Part shown: piece by piece, positions 1-10,931 of the stretch
Layout: the number at the start of each line of letters is the position of its first letter
Numbering within the stretch: the first letter of the stretch is position 1
Assembly (NCBI GenBank): GCA_034670405.1
Contig: JAXDDX010000015.1
Coordinates: 3,100,001 to 3,164,000, forward strand
DNA: 64,000 nucleotides
DNA from: Hoplostethus atlanticus
Lineage: Eukaryota > Chordata > Actinopteri > Trachichthyiformes > Trachichthyidae
Direction: 5' to 3'
Notes under the pieces: generated by a model
What the model saw: only the letters and a program-made list of their open reading frames with translations
Databases searched by the model: none
Told to the model about the DNA's origin: nothing
Position numbers and translations under genes: made by a program

Positions 1-290
1 ACCCTTTTTCCTCTAACACCAAAGCTAGGCTTCTATATACAGTAAGGATGTGCATCTGTATCACTGAGGCCGATGCGATGCGCATCTCGATACACTGCCA
101 ATGATCTGATACATTAAAGATACATCTGAAGCAACTACCAATGCGATACGATTCACCCCTATTGCGATGCAGTGCGATTCGACACGATTTGATTCAACAC
201 AATCTGATACGATTCGATGTGATGCAAAAGAATGATGCTATGCAATTCAATATGGTACAGAGAATTTGATTTGATTTCTTCTTAAGCAAA
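1..290. repeat. Degenerate CGAT-rich DNA-transposon terminus
   Basis: From about 46 the sequence (AAGGATGTGCATCTGTATCA) runs into many GCGATAC / ATTCGAT / GATGCGAT variants. Teleost DNA transposons with CGATAC-rich ends look like this, but I cannot find the partner terminus, so class and limits are uncertain. Confidence 0.4.
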
Positions 291-727
291 CAGCAAATAT
301 TCAGTAATCACTTTATTCTGGCATATAGTACCGAGCTCAGGTGTGTTGTTAATGGTAGCTCCTGTTGCATGAGGCATGACTACTGCAGCGGAGCGCCGAA
401 GGTGGCTTCCTCCGCTGACTGAAAGCTTCAGCTCCCTGCCGACAGCCATAACATTTGGTGTCCTGGAGCAAGCGATCGCTATAGTTTCTATTGTCATTTA
501 ACAGCGATTGTACAGGCCCCCTTCCATTCTCAGCCATTCCGCTCCACTAGAGTATAGAATACGCATCCGTCACGTCGGTGTTGAAAAGATGGCTAGATCA
601 ATGCCTGATTGAAACACAATGTTCAAAGTAGCCAATAAATTCATAATATATCAAATTTCCCTTGAACTTTCAGCCATGAACTTTACTGTCAAAAGATAAT
701 TTAACTTTCAGTTCGCTGAATAGCTGG

Positions 728-729
<2 letters not shown>
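291..729. other. No gene recognised
   Basis: Unassigned DNA with two short overlapping minus-strand frames (71 and 62 codons) that show no family motif and read as chance frames. Confidence 0.5.

Positions 730-765
<36 letters not shown>
730..765. repeat. (GT)n microsatellite
   Basis: About 17 uninterrupted GT units. Confidence 0.95.
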
Positions 766-767
<2 letters not shown>

Positions 768-1454
768 CAAAGTTAGATAAATATTTCCTGTTTGGCTACT
801 AATATATTATATATATGACTAAAGGGGAGCTATCCACTTGTGCAATTACTCACTCTGAAACACAGCAAGTAGTCCAAAAAAGGTGATCCACAGTGCAATT
901 AATGTTGTCACACATTGTCATACGCATGCAAAGAGTGAGGCAGTACCACTAAAGAGACCCCATCCAGAATGCTGCTTTACTCAGATAATATATATTGAAT
1001 GCCTAGTAAAATAGTCTAAGATTAATTTAAAAAGGACCAGTTGGTTTATCAACAATACAGGTAGATCACATAGACAGCACTTTTGAAGTGACCAGTGGAA
1101 ACAAAATAGCTAACGATTAGAGGCAAAATCAGCATGAAATAAGCTTGTAGGAAATAAGTTTTGCTGGAGACAAAACAGCAGCTAGCGTTCTGAGACCTAA
1201 GAAGGGCAGAACATGAGCATCAGTGAATAAAACATTACAATTACATAACTACAAACATTACCTCGGATGCCGTACGGGCAATCCTGCCATATCGTAAGCC
1301 TAGTTTACCTTAGTCAGTCACACAAATTAATTACTCCACTCTGCGATGACGTCTACAGTGAACCGGGGAATGTGTACCTCGACCGGCAGAAACCAGCACA
1401 TACCGGCCTACAAATACCTGTTGGTGATTAAAATACAAGGTTGTAACAACAACT
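766..1454. other. No gene recognised; holds a motif shared with 8.07 kb
   Basis: AT-rich unassigned DNA. At 1366-1395 it carries GGGAATGTGTACCTC then CCGGCAGAAACCA, which recurs at 8068-8097 with two differences, so part of it is likely an unnamed repeat. Confidence 0.4.
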
Positions 1455-1740
1455 AAGGGCGTTTTCACACCTGAAAGTCCGGACCAAGGTTCATGTTTTG
1501 TTACATTGTATACATTTGATCCGGTTAGTCTTGGTTTCACATTGCAATTTTGCGAGCGCACTAAAGAACTTTGCATGACATACCTACGTCCTGTTGTCAT
1601 CACCTACGTGGGCTGCGTCTCCCTATACTTGACATTGATTGGTTTGTAGACGGGCATGCGTCTGACGTTGGCGTGTTGTCGATTCGGCGGGTAGCCTTTT
1701 CCGTTTGAATGAAATGACTGAAAAGATTAATTTCGTTGCC
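1455..1740. mobile_element. DNA-transposon remnant (GGGCGTTTTCACACCT terminus)
   Basis: GGGCGTTTTCACACCTGAAA followed by a GGTCCGGAC-like context and later TTGCGAGCGCAC resembles the ends of short non-autonomous DNA transposons common in cyprinid and percomorph genomes. Only one end is recognised. Confidence 0.4.
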
Positions 1741-2560
1741 ACTATACAGTCCCTCCAGGATGTTGCGATCTTGCGATCGCAATAATTAACACAAATTCAA
1801 CTAATTGCCGGAATACTTGCAAGAGCTTCCATTTTTGCCAAAAAATACCCCGCAATATTCCCGCATAAAACGGTCAAATTGGCACAATGCTTCCACATTA
1901 ATACTCGCAAATTGCGTCGCAATTTTTGATAAAAGCCGCTGCAAATTCAATCATTTTGTGCCATAATAATCAGAAAAAAACTCAACCAACTTCAAGCGCA
2001 GTACTCGAGACTAGTTCGAATCCGAACTACTACAGCGCCATTAGTGAAGAGAAACGGCGCATATCACTGAACGTGAACGTTAGTAGTCTAGTACCTGCAC
2101 GCTAGTAAAGACTTCTATCTCGTAACGTTGAGCTCAAATCAACCGAATTACGTTACAAGTGTAAACTACAAAGTTGTTTCAATGTGTTTTCACAACAAAA
2201 AACGACATATGAAGTAAAAATTGATGCAAAGGGAATTGTGTTTACTGTTCACGGTGTGCGCCGCTATATTGCTGTGACGTCAGGTGTGTTTATATCGGCG
2301 AACTCGGGCCAGTTAGATCTTGCCCGGGTTCCCAACTGGGAATTCCGACTTGAATGACTGTTCTATTGCACTTTTCCGTGTTGGAGGTCGTTTTTTTCCG
2401 AGTACAATGGATTGCACCATTAGGGCAAGCAGGAAGTCAGGTGACCAGAGAGGTGGAACAATAGGTGCACACAGGTTATATAGCTCACAGGTGTTCACTA
2501 ATTGCTCAATGAGGCGAATGCAAATCCCCTAATTTAGGAAGTCAATAGTGCGCTGTCCGA
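1741..2560. mobile_element. Old DNA-transposon remnant, GCGATCTTGCGATCGC motif
   Basis: CCCTCCAGGATGTTGCGATC and the palindromic GCGATCTTGCGATCGCAA (1763-1780) mark a familiar teleost repeat. Farther on, TTCCCAACTGGGAATTCCGA (2328-2347) is another short palindromic repeat-type motif. The minus-strand (2313-2498) and plus-strand (2320-2532) frames across it look like chance. Boundaries are approximate and two elements may be merged. Confidence 0.35.
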
Positions 2561-3161
2561 CCTGTCACAGTCAAAACCAGCACCATTTGTCTTACCCAGT
2601 CTAGCTCACATTTGAGGATGTCATTCAACTCAACTAAATTACCTGAGGATCTTCAAGTATCATTGAGAGCCTCAAAATGGGCTGCAAGTGCACTTCTTTC
2701 TGTAAGGTTTGTTAAGTAGACTCTATTCATTTTGTTGTCTGTTTGATGCATTTTCCCCAAACACATTTTCTAATGAATTTAGCTAAGTTTTATATGTGTA
2801 TACAGTGGAGTGTGAAATTAATAATATGGTTGAGATTGACGTGTAATAAAGGATATGAGCCACGCGGCAAACGCTGCAGTAAATCAGGAATGTGTTATGT
2901 GCTGCAGCACACAGAGCCACAAGGACACTGGCAGAGTTTGACAAACAAAAACCTCATGTTTAAATCAAGGTAAGTCCCTGGAGGCAGCCTTGTCGTAAAA
3001 GAACTTGGCTCGGAGAGGAAAGTAACATTGAAATATACTGAAGAAAATTTAGACAGTTACTGTGATATTCATCAATTATTTCCCTTGTACAAAAACACCG
3101 GGTGTGTCAGTGTCTCTGCTGCGAGGCTGTCACATGCATTCAACATTACATTTTACACAGA
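2561..3161. other. No gene recognised
   Basis: Unassigned AT-rich DNA. A 76-codon plus-strand frame at 2743-2973 has no recognisable motif. Confidence 0.5.
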
Positions 3162-3173
3162 ATAAAAACATCT

Positions 3174-3453
3174 CCATCCATCCATCCATCCATTTCGACC
3201 GCTTATCCGGATCCGGGTCGCGGTGGCAGCAGGCTCAGCAGAGTGTCCCAGACATCCCTTTCCCCAGCCACAGTCACCAGCTCATGCTGGGGGATCCCAA
3301 GGCGTTCCCAGGCCAGGCAGGATATATAATCCCTCCACCGGGTCCTGGGTCTGCCCCGAGGCCTCCTCCCCACTGGACGTGCCCTGAATACCTCCACAGG
3401 GAGGCGTCCTGGAGGCATCCTGACCAGATGCCCGAACCACCTCAACTGGCTCC
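3174..3453 (-). mobile_element. Rex3 (RTE-clade LINE), 5'-truncated insertion with 12-bp TSD
   Basis: Minus-strand copy of the 3' end of a Rex3-type RTE retrotransposon. The frame (read from about 3453 down to 3206) gives the conserved C-terminus: SQLRWFGHLVRMPPGRLPVE, then GRRPRGRPRTRWRDY, ending in LLPPRPGSG. It runs into a GGATGGATGG tail (plus-strand TCCATCCATCC, 3174-3193), the GATG tail known for Rex3. ATAAAAACATCT occurs perfectly at 3162-3173 and 3454-3465, so the 280-bp insertion is complete as inserted: 5'-truncated, with its target-site duplication intact. The reading frame is still open, which suggests a fairly young insertion. Confidence 0.9.
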
Positions 3454-3465
3454 ATAAAAACATCT

Positions 3466-3930
3466 ATACCCAACAAATCAACTTTATATGCCTCATCCTA
3501 ATTTTGGTGAAAATACAAGAAGCCAAGCCAAGAATTGTTTCAGTGATTGTAGATTTTTGCAAATAGATTACATTGCCACATGACGCCATTTCAAAGTTTA
3601 GCATTAAATGTAAACATATTATGAACATATTATTGACACATCTGTATCAAAGGCCTTTTGCTAACAATAAGTAAAATATTACAAATACCAATAATTGTAT
3701 TTTCCTTTAGTTTTGTGCTTCCCTTGCGTGTTGTGCAGGAAAATATAATTTCAATTGTGCCTATCAGGGGAAACATGGAGTCTTGTGGTAGTTCAGTTAC
3801 CCTCAGCTGTATGCCCTACAGCTGACCCAGGAAATACACTAATCACAAACACACACTGTCAACAAGGCTGCCTATTTAAGCTGACAGGTTTGACATTCAT
3901 TCCTGCTGCGCATTCACATTGCCACTTCTG
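3466..3930. other. No gene recognised
   Basis: Unassigned AT-rich DNA between the Rex3 insertion and a small TIR element. Confidence 0.5.
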
Positions 3931-4349
3931 TTTAAAGCTGCACTAGGTAAGATTTTGTATGTACAAATCCATACAAAAGTTGTCTTATCAGCCTAAAGCG
4001 CAAAGTGGGACTTCAACAGAAAAGAGCATCCCATCCTCACTAATTGAGACCCTGGCTGCTGTTGGGTATGGTCACTTCTTGTGACTTCTTGTCACAGGAA
4101 GTGACGAATTGGAACTTCAAAAGTGTCTTCTAAACAGAGCACCGAACGTTAGATCTTTTTCCTCTCTCCTCCCTTTGGTTTCCTTAGGTATGAAGCATCA
4201 CAGACCGTCCGGGTTGGTAAACGTGCAGTTTACTGACGTCACCTTGCAGGATTTCTGGGTACTGAAGTTCTCCAAATTCAAACAGCTGCCTCTTGCTGCC
4301 ATTTGGAGCTGCCAAGGTGCAAAAAATGCAGTCAGTGAAGCTCATTAAA
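3931..4349 (+). mobile_element. Small TIR element, family A, copy 1
   Basis: Starts TTTAAAGCTGCACTAGGTAA and ends in a diverged inverted copy (about 4330-4349). Internal landmarks recur in other copies: AGAGCATCCCATCCTCACTA (4022-4041), CACAGGAAGTGACGAATTGG (4095-4114), GATTTCTGGGTACTGAAGTT, CTTGCTGCCATTTGGAGCTG. No transposase, so this is a non-autonomous element of about 0.4 kb. Related copies lie at 10932-11024, 28176-28455, 37863-37995 and 46495-46992. Confidence 0.65.
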
Positions 4350-4843
4350 TAATGTCACATAATTCATCATTTTATAATAGTAGATCTGCAAACTGAAAAC
4401 ATTTGTTTACCTGTAAATCAAGAGTCAACATAGCGAGAATTATCTCAAGCCAATGGGGGTTTTGTATTAGAATGACAAAGTCCATATTTTCTTTTTGTTG
4501 TAATTTTACTGTTTCATCATCCCCAATCACTTGTACGTATTTGTTCTTATATGTTATTTTTTTGCAGCTGCAATGACCCATCTTTTTGGTCAGAGGTAAC
4601 GCTATTTTGCCTCAATAATCTGGTTTTACATGGATTTACTGTATTTGATAGTGTGGTTAGTTTATTCAGAGTAGGATGTGATGCAATGAAATCCAGCCTG
4701 CAGCCATTTCAATATGCTGGGACATTTTGTCAGATTTTTACATGGCTACTTTTACATTCACAGAGAATTTGATTCTTAGCCTGGTTACTCAAGATACCTT
4801 TTGGGTTTTGGGTCAACCCACGTTAACATCATAACTGGGTTAG
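4350..4843. other. No gene recognised
   Basis: Unassigned AT-rich DNA upstream of the L2 copy. Confidence 0.5.
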
Positions 4844-6797
4844 AAGGTAAAGCTCTGAACGAACAGTAGCCAGTCAACTTACAGATTTTTTTGTCAAAAA
4901 ATAACCTGCTTGATCCTTTTACTCGACCGAAACTGCACTCACGAGAGTGGTAAATGATCTTTTGTTAGCTATTGACTCCAATTCAACCTCAGCACTATTG
5001 CTACTTGACCTGAGTGCAGCCTTCGACACAATTGATCATGCGATACTCTTGAACCGTCTTGAACATTATATTGGTATCCGGGGATCAGCCCTTTCTTGGT
5101 TTAGGTCTTACCTACTTGATAGATCACACCACGTCTTTTACAACAACATGACCTCAGAGTGTTGCAATATGGACTTTGGTGTCCCACAAGGCTCTGTCCT
5201 AGGACCACTGCTATTCTCTATCTATATGCTACCACTTGGTGGCATCATTCGCAAATTTGGCATTAACTTCCATTGCTACGCCGATGACACCCAAATTTAC
5301 ATACCAGTCAAACCAACCGATGACACCCAATTCCAAAAACTAGAGGCCTGCCTATCAGAGGTCAAATATTGGATGTCCCTAAACTTCCTACTCCTTAATG
5401 GCAGCAAAACTGAGATGCTGATTGTGGGACCGGCTAGACATAGACACTTATTTGAGAATAGTACTCAACTTTGATAGTTGTGTAATCTCCCAGAGCCCAT
5501 ACGTTAAAAACCTTGGGGTAAAATTCGACCCTACCCTCTCATTCGAGTTGCACATTAAGGAGATCACTAAATCAGCGTTTTATCATCTTCGCAATATTGC
5601 CAAAATTCGACCTATGCTAACAGAGGCAGACGCAGACATTTTAGTACATGCCTTTGTATCATCTAGAATCGATTATTGCAATGTCCTTTTCTCGGGCTTA
5701 CCTACTGGGCGCACTAAAAAACTACAACTGGTCCAGAATGCTGCTGCCAGAATCCTGACCAAAACTAGGAAATTCGACCATATAACTCCCATCCTGTCCT
5801 CATTACACTGGCTACCAATTCAGGCCAGGTGTGACTTTAAGGTGCTTTTACTTACATATAAATCATTACATGGGATGGCACCGTCCTATTTATCCAATTT
5901 GATTAAACCTTATAAACCGCCACGCGCCCTCAGATCTCAGGACGCTGGCTACCTGTCTATCCCAGCAGTCAAAAAGAAAACTGCAGGTAACAGAGCCTTT
6001 TCTTACCGGGCTCCCTATCTATGGAACAGTCTGCCTACCTCAATCAGAGAGGCAGGCTCTATCGAAGTCTTTAAGTCAAGGCTAAAAACCCATTTATTCT
6101 CTGTCATTTGACCAGCCTTGAGGGAGTGGCTCAGTCTCTTCTCAGAGTAAGGCTAGACCAGTTAGCTCATCCTAGATCAGGGTCCTGCCAATGGATACTA
6201 GCATCCTGCCTACATGTCCTATTCTCCTGGTCTACCTGCTCCTGTCCACTGACGCTGGTCATGTTTGTCTGTGTGAGTGAGAGTGTGTGTATGGGTGTGT
6301 GTGGGTGAGTCTCCTATCTGTTCCAGGCCGCAGCCCGGCAGAGTTGGCGTCTGGTTGGTCCCCCCTCCTAGGACGATGCTGACTGAGCGGACGTTGCGTT
6401 CTCCTATCTGGGCAGTGTTGGCGCCTGCATGGTCCCCTAGTCCTATGATGATGCTGACTGAGTTGCCGTTGCTGTGATGCCGCCCCATCAGATCTGGATG
6501 TCCCACCAAAATAAACTTTCATATATTGTGTATACGCTGCTTGCCCAAACTCGGCATCTATTGCACGCCCAACCGTCCTGGTAGGGGGATCCCTCTCTGA
6601 GTAGCCCCTCCCAAGGTTTCTCCCAATTTTCCCAGTGAGGGTTTGTGGGAGTTTTTCCTTGTCCTCTGTGAGGGTCTAAGGCTGGGGGATGTCGTGTACT
6701 AACCATTTATTATTTTCACATGTTGGGCACTGTGAAGCCCTTAGAGACTGTAACGGTGATTAAGGGCTATACAAATAAATGTGATTTGATTTGATTT
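4844..6797 (+). mobile_element. L2/Maui-type LINE, 5'-truncated, with 3' UTR and tail
   Basis: The best-preserved mobile element in the window. It holds the 3' half of an L2-clade LINE: reverse-transcriptase coding sequence (to stop 6109-6111), about 680 bases of 3' UTR, and the hallmark end in which GACTGTAACGGTGATTAAGG leads to TACAAATAAATGTGATTTGA and short TGATT repeats. The 5' half (ORF1, endonuclease, start of RT) is missing, as expected of 5' truncation. GGTTAG occurs at both edges (4838-4843 and 6798-6803), a possible but short target duplication. The same 3' UTR is present at 13.9, 24.8, 25.8 and 31.3 kb. Confidence 0.88.
4847..6111 (+). pseudogene. L2 reverse transcriptase, frameshifted
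   Basis: Non-LTR reverse transcriptase. It begins in the finger domain (VASQLTDFFVKNNLLDPF, from about 4865), then lacks roughly a dozen codons near 4920 and resumes with TETALTRVVNDLL. Palm motif A is LLLLDLSAAFDTIDH (Asp codon at 5007-5009), motif B is GVPQGSVLGPLLF (about 5178-5216), and motif C is YADD (5277-5288), so the catalytic aspartates are intact. A one-base shift between about 5452 and 5470 moves the rest into another frame, which stays open for 229 codons to the natural stop (C-terminal landmarks HITPILSSLHWLP and APYLWNSLP). Because of the shift, the small deletion and the missing N-terminus it cannot make an active enzyme. Confidence 0.9.
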
Positions 6798-8067
6798 GGT
6801 TAGGAGAAACCTGGCTTACTGCCATGTTAAACAGGTTACTGTGGCATGGACACATGCATTCACTTTTGTTTTCCTGTCAAACTCGCTCAGCATTTTGGAT
6901 ACATTTTGATTTAAACAGAAACATGGTGGTGAGCAGTTCTCACTATCGCAATGACTATTTTTTAGAAGTAAGCTGCTATTGCAAATTTGCAAAGGATGTT
7001 AATGTTAAGTCTGACTGTTTTTACATGCATGCACCATGATTAAAGATATTTTTAAATCATACCATACCGCTCAGGTTCATTGGCTCCCATTCAGTTCCAA
7101 ATGGCATAGAAAACAACTTCTAAAACCTCTAATTCGATCAGTAAAGGCAATCCGTGATTGTGAATGAGAAGTAGAAGCAGAGAATCAGAGCTGAGAGCTG
7201 CTTTGCTTGGAGAGTTTTTTGTGTTGCACGTCTTATGGGCAAATATCACATTCATAAAGCCAGGATGCTTCATTCAGATTGTTTTTCATTGATCTGAAGC
7301 ATCTGTATGGGTCTCCTGCTGAGGCAACAAGTATTAGGAAAGCTATAAAAACATCTGGGATTCTGGAAAATATTATGAAAATGGTAGAAAAATTAGGTAT
7401 TCTGCTTTTACACTTTATTTTGTTTTCTATATTTATATTTGTTTATGTTTTACTCCCCTGTACCACTTCCCTTTGATTGTATTATTTTTCTGTCACCAGT
7501 TGTGAATGGATCCACAAATGCCATGCAATGTGATACAGTACACAGCAGGTATGTATGACATTGTTTCACTGTTAAAGCAGTCCTGTGAGTGTCTGTACCT
7601 CCTGTGAAGGGAAAAAAGACCTCATTCATTCTCCCTCAGTCTTATAATCTTCTTGTACATTTCTGCCAAGCTTGTCTGAAGCCACACAGCACAGACCAAC
7701 TTCAGGAATATGCATGTTGTGGTGCCTACATGTCAACGTACTGTAGCCTGCAGAGCCAGTGGACTAAAGCACACCAGATCAAAACCGTGTCAATGCATCT
7801 CTTCCTCCATCTCAGCAACACTTACCCATAGACTAAATTACAGTAAGTAAATGCAACTTCAGTTTCTTGCAACTTTTATTTGAGTTAATAAGTAGAACCA
7901 GGCAATGAGAATCGTATCATTGTATCATCATTTGCAATGTTCAGGGTGAATTTGACAGCAACACATAGTCTGTGTTATATATATTTTTTCTAAATGTGGA
8001 AACTATGGAGTTGGTTAACAGGATTCAACGACTATTTTGACAAGATCTGTCAGAGATGACCTATACA
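6798..8067. other. No gene recognised
   Basis: Unassigned DNA. Plus-strand frames of 82 (6791-7039), 65 (7279-7476) and 80 codons (7589-7831) lack any motif I recognise; the 7589-7831 frame is Cys-rich but has no regular spacing. Confidence 0.45.
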
Positions 8068-8097
8068 GGGAATGTGTACCTCAGCCGGCAGAAACCA
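8068..8097. repeat. Second copy of the 1366-1395 motif
   Basis: GGGAATGTGTACCTC plus CCGGCAGAAACCA, separated by AG instead of GA. A short shared island between otherwise unrelated stretches. Confidence 0.6.
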
Positions 8098-8765
8098 AGA
8101 TCTGTCAGAACTAAATCTTCACCTGGTTCATTTCTCTACACAGTGAGCCTGTGTAGAGAAACATACAAGATGTAATTGGACTGGCAGCTAGACACATAGT
8201 CACTACCAGTATGAAGCAGTTCGACTCTGGTCTGCGCTGAAGAGAGACATCTAACAAAGCTGATACACCCAACAGGAAGTTTTGCCCAGACATTGTTGAA
8301 AGCCTCCAACAATATTTAAGATAAGAAATACGTGTACTTGCTCAACCGTGGAAGTATTTCCTTTTACTTGGTCACTTGAGCTGCTGAGGTTTGATTATCT
8401 GAAGGTACTGGTCTTTTTTTGATTGTTCAGCCATGTTGACAGCATAGCAACACCAACTCTTGTTTTTCAAACTCTCCTCCACACGGTCTCTTCTTTTGCA
8501 TTCAGTGCATCGGCTACGCCCCTCAAGCCATACGTAGATGCATCATTTCCTGTGCGTGCACCATTTTGGCAGGAATGGCGGCAATGGAAACTCACATATA
8601 GTGATGCACTTACTGAACGCCAATACATTGAATGGCTGTTGCTAAAAATATGCCGAAATAACAATATAAAGTATCAAAAAGGGCTTTTATTAATATGAAA
8701 ATCTTAGGGGTTAACACCTTGAAGTCTCGCTTCTTCTCCATTCTACGCTCCGAGAAGAGCTCTTC
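8098..8765. other. No gene recognised
   Basis: Unassigned. A 91-codon frame (8423-8698) just upstream of the hAT remnant has no motif I can place; it might be decayed transposon sequence. Confidence 0.4.
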
Positions 8766-9160
8766 GGATTTTTGAAGGAACACAATGTGCCATGTTGTGC
8801 AAGTTGGCTCATCTTGCCGACATATTCGCCCATCTCAGTGAAGCTGAACACAAAGATTCAGGGTAGAAATGAAAACATTCTCACCACCACTGACAAGATT
8901 CAAAGCTGCCTCTTTGGCAAGGGGCTGTGGAGGAGGGCTCCATGGAGATGTTCCCTTTGGCATCAGGAGAGGTTTGAGCACTACTTTCCTGTGACAGATG
9001 TTGAAGATCACGACCGTGATCCGTGACCCTGTTCACTCCACCAGCTTCCACACAAAAAGCTCACACTGAGAGAAAAGGAGGAGTGAAGCTGAGGTTTGGA
9101 GAGCTGCCCCTTGATACATTTTTGTCTGTTATTTAAAAGCCTTGGTGGCCTGATTTATTT
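8766..9160 (+). pseudogene. hAT transposase remnant (ZBED5 / SCAND3-like)
   Basis: Pieces of a hAT-superfamily transposase of the ZBED5-like type appear in order. HLADIFAHL is read in one frame around 8810-8840. LNTKIQGRNENILTTTDKIQ then appears in another (about 8846-8905), followed by a decayed FPLASEE-like stretch, HYFPVTDVED (8977-9006) and LTLREKEE (about 9060-9083). The order LADIF / LN-LQGRN / DK / FP / LT-EEL is that of the central and C-terminal part of ZBED5-like proteins. At least one frameshift and several stops show it is dead. No BED finger, catalytic core or terminal repeats were found nearby. Confidence 0.65.
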
Positions 9161-9663
9161 TAGCCGATATTTCTAAGGGTCAGGGTCAGAAGCCCTGTGG
9201 AAAGACTGTAAGAAGACTGTTGTTTTATTGTTTTTTTTAATGCTTTTTTGTTGTGTTGAGTTGCACATATTTGATATCATATGGTTGCTGTTAATGACAT
9301 TGCACTAATGATTATTTGTCATTTGCTGATGTTTAATTTCACGCATATTGGTTTAGTAATTTCTGTGCTGTTAATGATATTGTAGAGAATTTTTTGTTCC
9401 AAATAGTTCTGTTATCTGCGATTTCACATCAGCAAGGTTGCCTGGGGTCAGATCCGACCCCGGGCAAGTAAATGTGTTGTTTCTTTCAGGTCATTTATTT
9501 GATCCTTTCAAAATTTCAACTTGTCCTCCATTGTTTCTAGTTTCTAGAAACAAGTAGCTTCTAGTAAAATTATCAATCCAAATCCAAACCACTGTCCGAG
9601 CTGCAATGCAACGTGTGGGCGTAAGTCCGAGTTCTTGTGCTGTATGGAATGACACTCTCTGCT
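9161..9663. other. No gene recognised; GGGGTC inverted motif
   Basis: T-rich unassigned DNA between the hAT and piggyBac remnants. It contains CCTGGGGTCAGATCCGACCC (9438-9457), a small inverted repeat reminiscent of a transposon end. Confidence 0.4.
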
Positions 9664-9804
9664 GCAAATCCCACCAAACGGAAAAGGTGTTGCCTGTGCG
9701 ATCGCAACATCAACCGGAGGGCAACAGGTGTATGCTCACCCTGTGAAAAGCCAGTATGTGGTACATGTAGCTTCGTTCAAATTGTGTGCCCTGATTGCCT
9801 GTAG
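9664..9804 (+). pseudogene. piggyBac transposase C-terminal cysteine-rich domain
   Basis: A 46-codon frame ending in TAG (9802-9804) without its own start codon. It reads KRKRCCLCDRNINRRATGVC, then SPCEKPVCGTC and FVQIVCPDCL. Basic residues followed by CxxC, CxxC, CxxC-type pairs at the extreme C-terminus are characteristic of piggyBac-derived (PGBD) transposases, where this zinc-binding domain contacts the transposon ends. The catalytic DDD core is not recognisable upstream, so this is a 3' remnant. A polyadenylation-type AATAAA (within TAATAAAACAG, about 10002) lies 200 bases downstream. Confidence 0.7.
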
Positions 9805-10520
9805 AATACAGGGAGATACCATGATAAAAATGGATTGTGCATTCATACATTTTAAGTTATGTGTGCATAGTTTCATTGCGATGGAAAATCATTTTACTTT
9901 AAGTTGTTTGTTGTTGTTTTTCTTTTTCAGTCTAAATTATGACTGAAATGGACATTTCTGTTTTTCTTGTTTTTTTCCCCTGTTTTTAATCTTTGCTAAA
10001 TGTAATAAAACAGTCACTGACCCCAATCACATTTAGGTGATGTTCTTGATTGAATGTTCATGAATTGTTTAAAACGATTCATTATTCATTATTATTATTC
10101 AATTCAATTAATTCATTAAAAATTAAACATTTTTACAGCACAATACAGCGTTAATAACAATGTCAGGGTAAATCAGCATTTACTAATAAATGATACAGTC
10201 CAGAAACATGGAAATCTTTGTCTATAGAAATGACTACATGTGTGGTAATTGTAATTTAAAAAAATTATATATATATATATATATATATATTATAAGTATA
10301 TTCTTGTTTTTTTTGTTGAAAAGAAATGTTTTGATGTGTCTAATTACATTTTAATCTACTTTGGAATTAATTGGTGCTTCTATTGCAGTTGTTTTCTTCT
10401 GGGGTCCTACCTGACCTCAGTTGCTAATTATAGCACACCAAATATGTTGGTCGCTGGAGGGTTGAGTTGGTTGCTGCCTTGCTCTCAGCCCTATTTCAAT
10501 ATTTGCTTTGTGATATTGTT
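9805..10520. other. No gene recognised; contains (TA)n
   Basis: AT-rich DNA with ATT-rich runs (10080-10110) and a (TA)n tract at 10266-10292. The rest is unassigned. Confidence 0.5.
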
Positions 10521-10605
10521 GTTTTATCAGGATCCCCGATAGCTGCCACTGTGGTGACGGCTCGTCTTCCTGGGGTCCTCAAGGAAATGACACACTACAA
10601 ATAAA
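10521..10605 (-). repeat. LINE 3'-end-like repeat (GGATCCCC...CTGGGGTCC)
   Basis: The segment from TATCAGGATCCCCGATAGCT to TCTTCCTGGGGTCCTCAAGG resembles a widespread teleost repeat normally seen as the reverse strand of a LINE 3' end. Only this short block is recognisable. Confidence 0.4.
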
Positions 10606-10734
10606 AAAACACATGCTTTTCAATAGATTTTTTTGATAGATTATGTGATTTTAAAAAAAATAAATAGATAGATAAATGATCTGTGATCAGTAAACTGGAC
10701 AGACTCTGATTGCTTTATACCAAAGGGACAAGAG

Positions 10735-10931
10735 AGGCAAAAGATCTAATGTTTACCACAAAAAGTGAAAATGTCTTCCTTTGAGGTAACGTGATACCTT
10801 GTATTTGTATTTTTATTTTAAAGATGCTCATAAAACGTGCATTTTCCAGCCTTGACCGATTCACTTCATGTGTGTGGAGAAGATTTCTCACCACCATACC
10901 GACGCCACAAATTTAATTTGGTCAAATAAGG
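10735..10931. repeat. Diverged repeat, family B, copy 1
   Basis: AATGTTTACCACAAAAAGTG with CTTCCTTTGAGGTA and TAAAGATGCTCATAAAACGT (10821-10840), then GGAGAAGATTTCTC, all recur in the same order at 55.95-56.35 kb. A small transposon pair is the simplest explanation. Confidence 0.45.

Noticed and set aside
6219..6522. Minus-strand ORFs of 87-96 codons
   Set aside because: Antisense shadows of the L2 3' UTR and its GT-rich tract.
4844..6797. Active L2 element
   Set aside because: 5'-truncated, with a small deletion and a frameshift in the RT.
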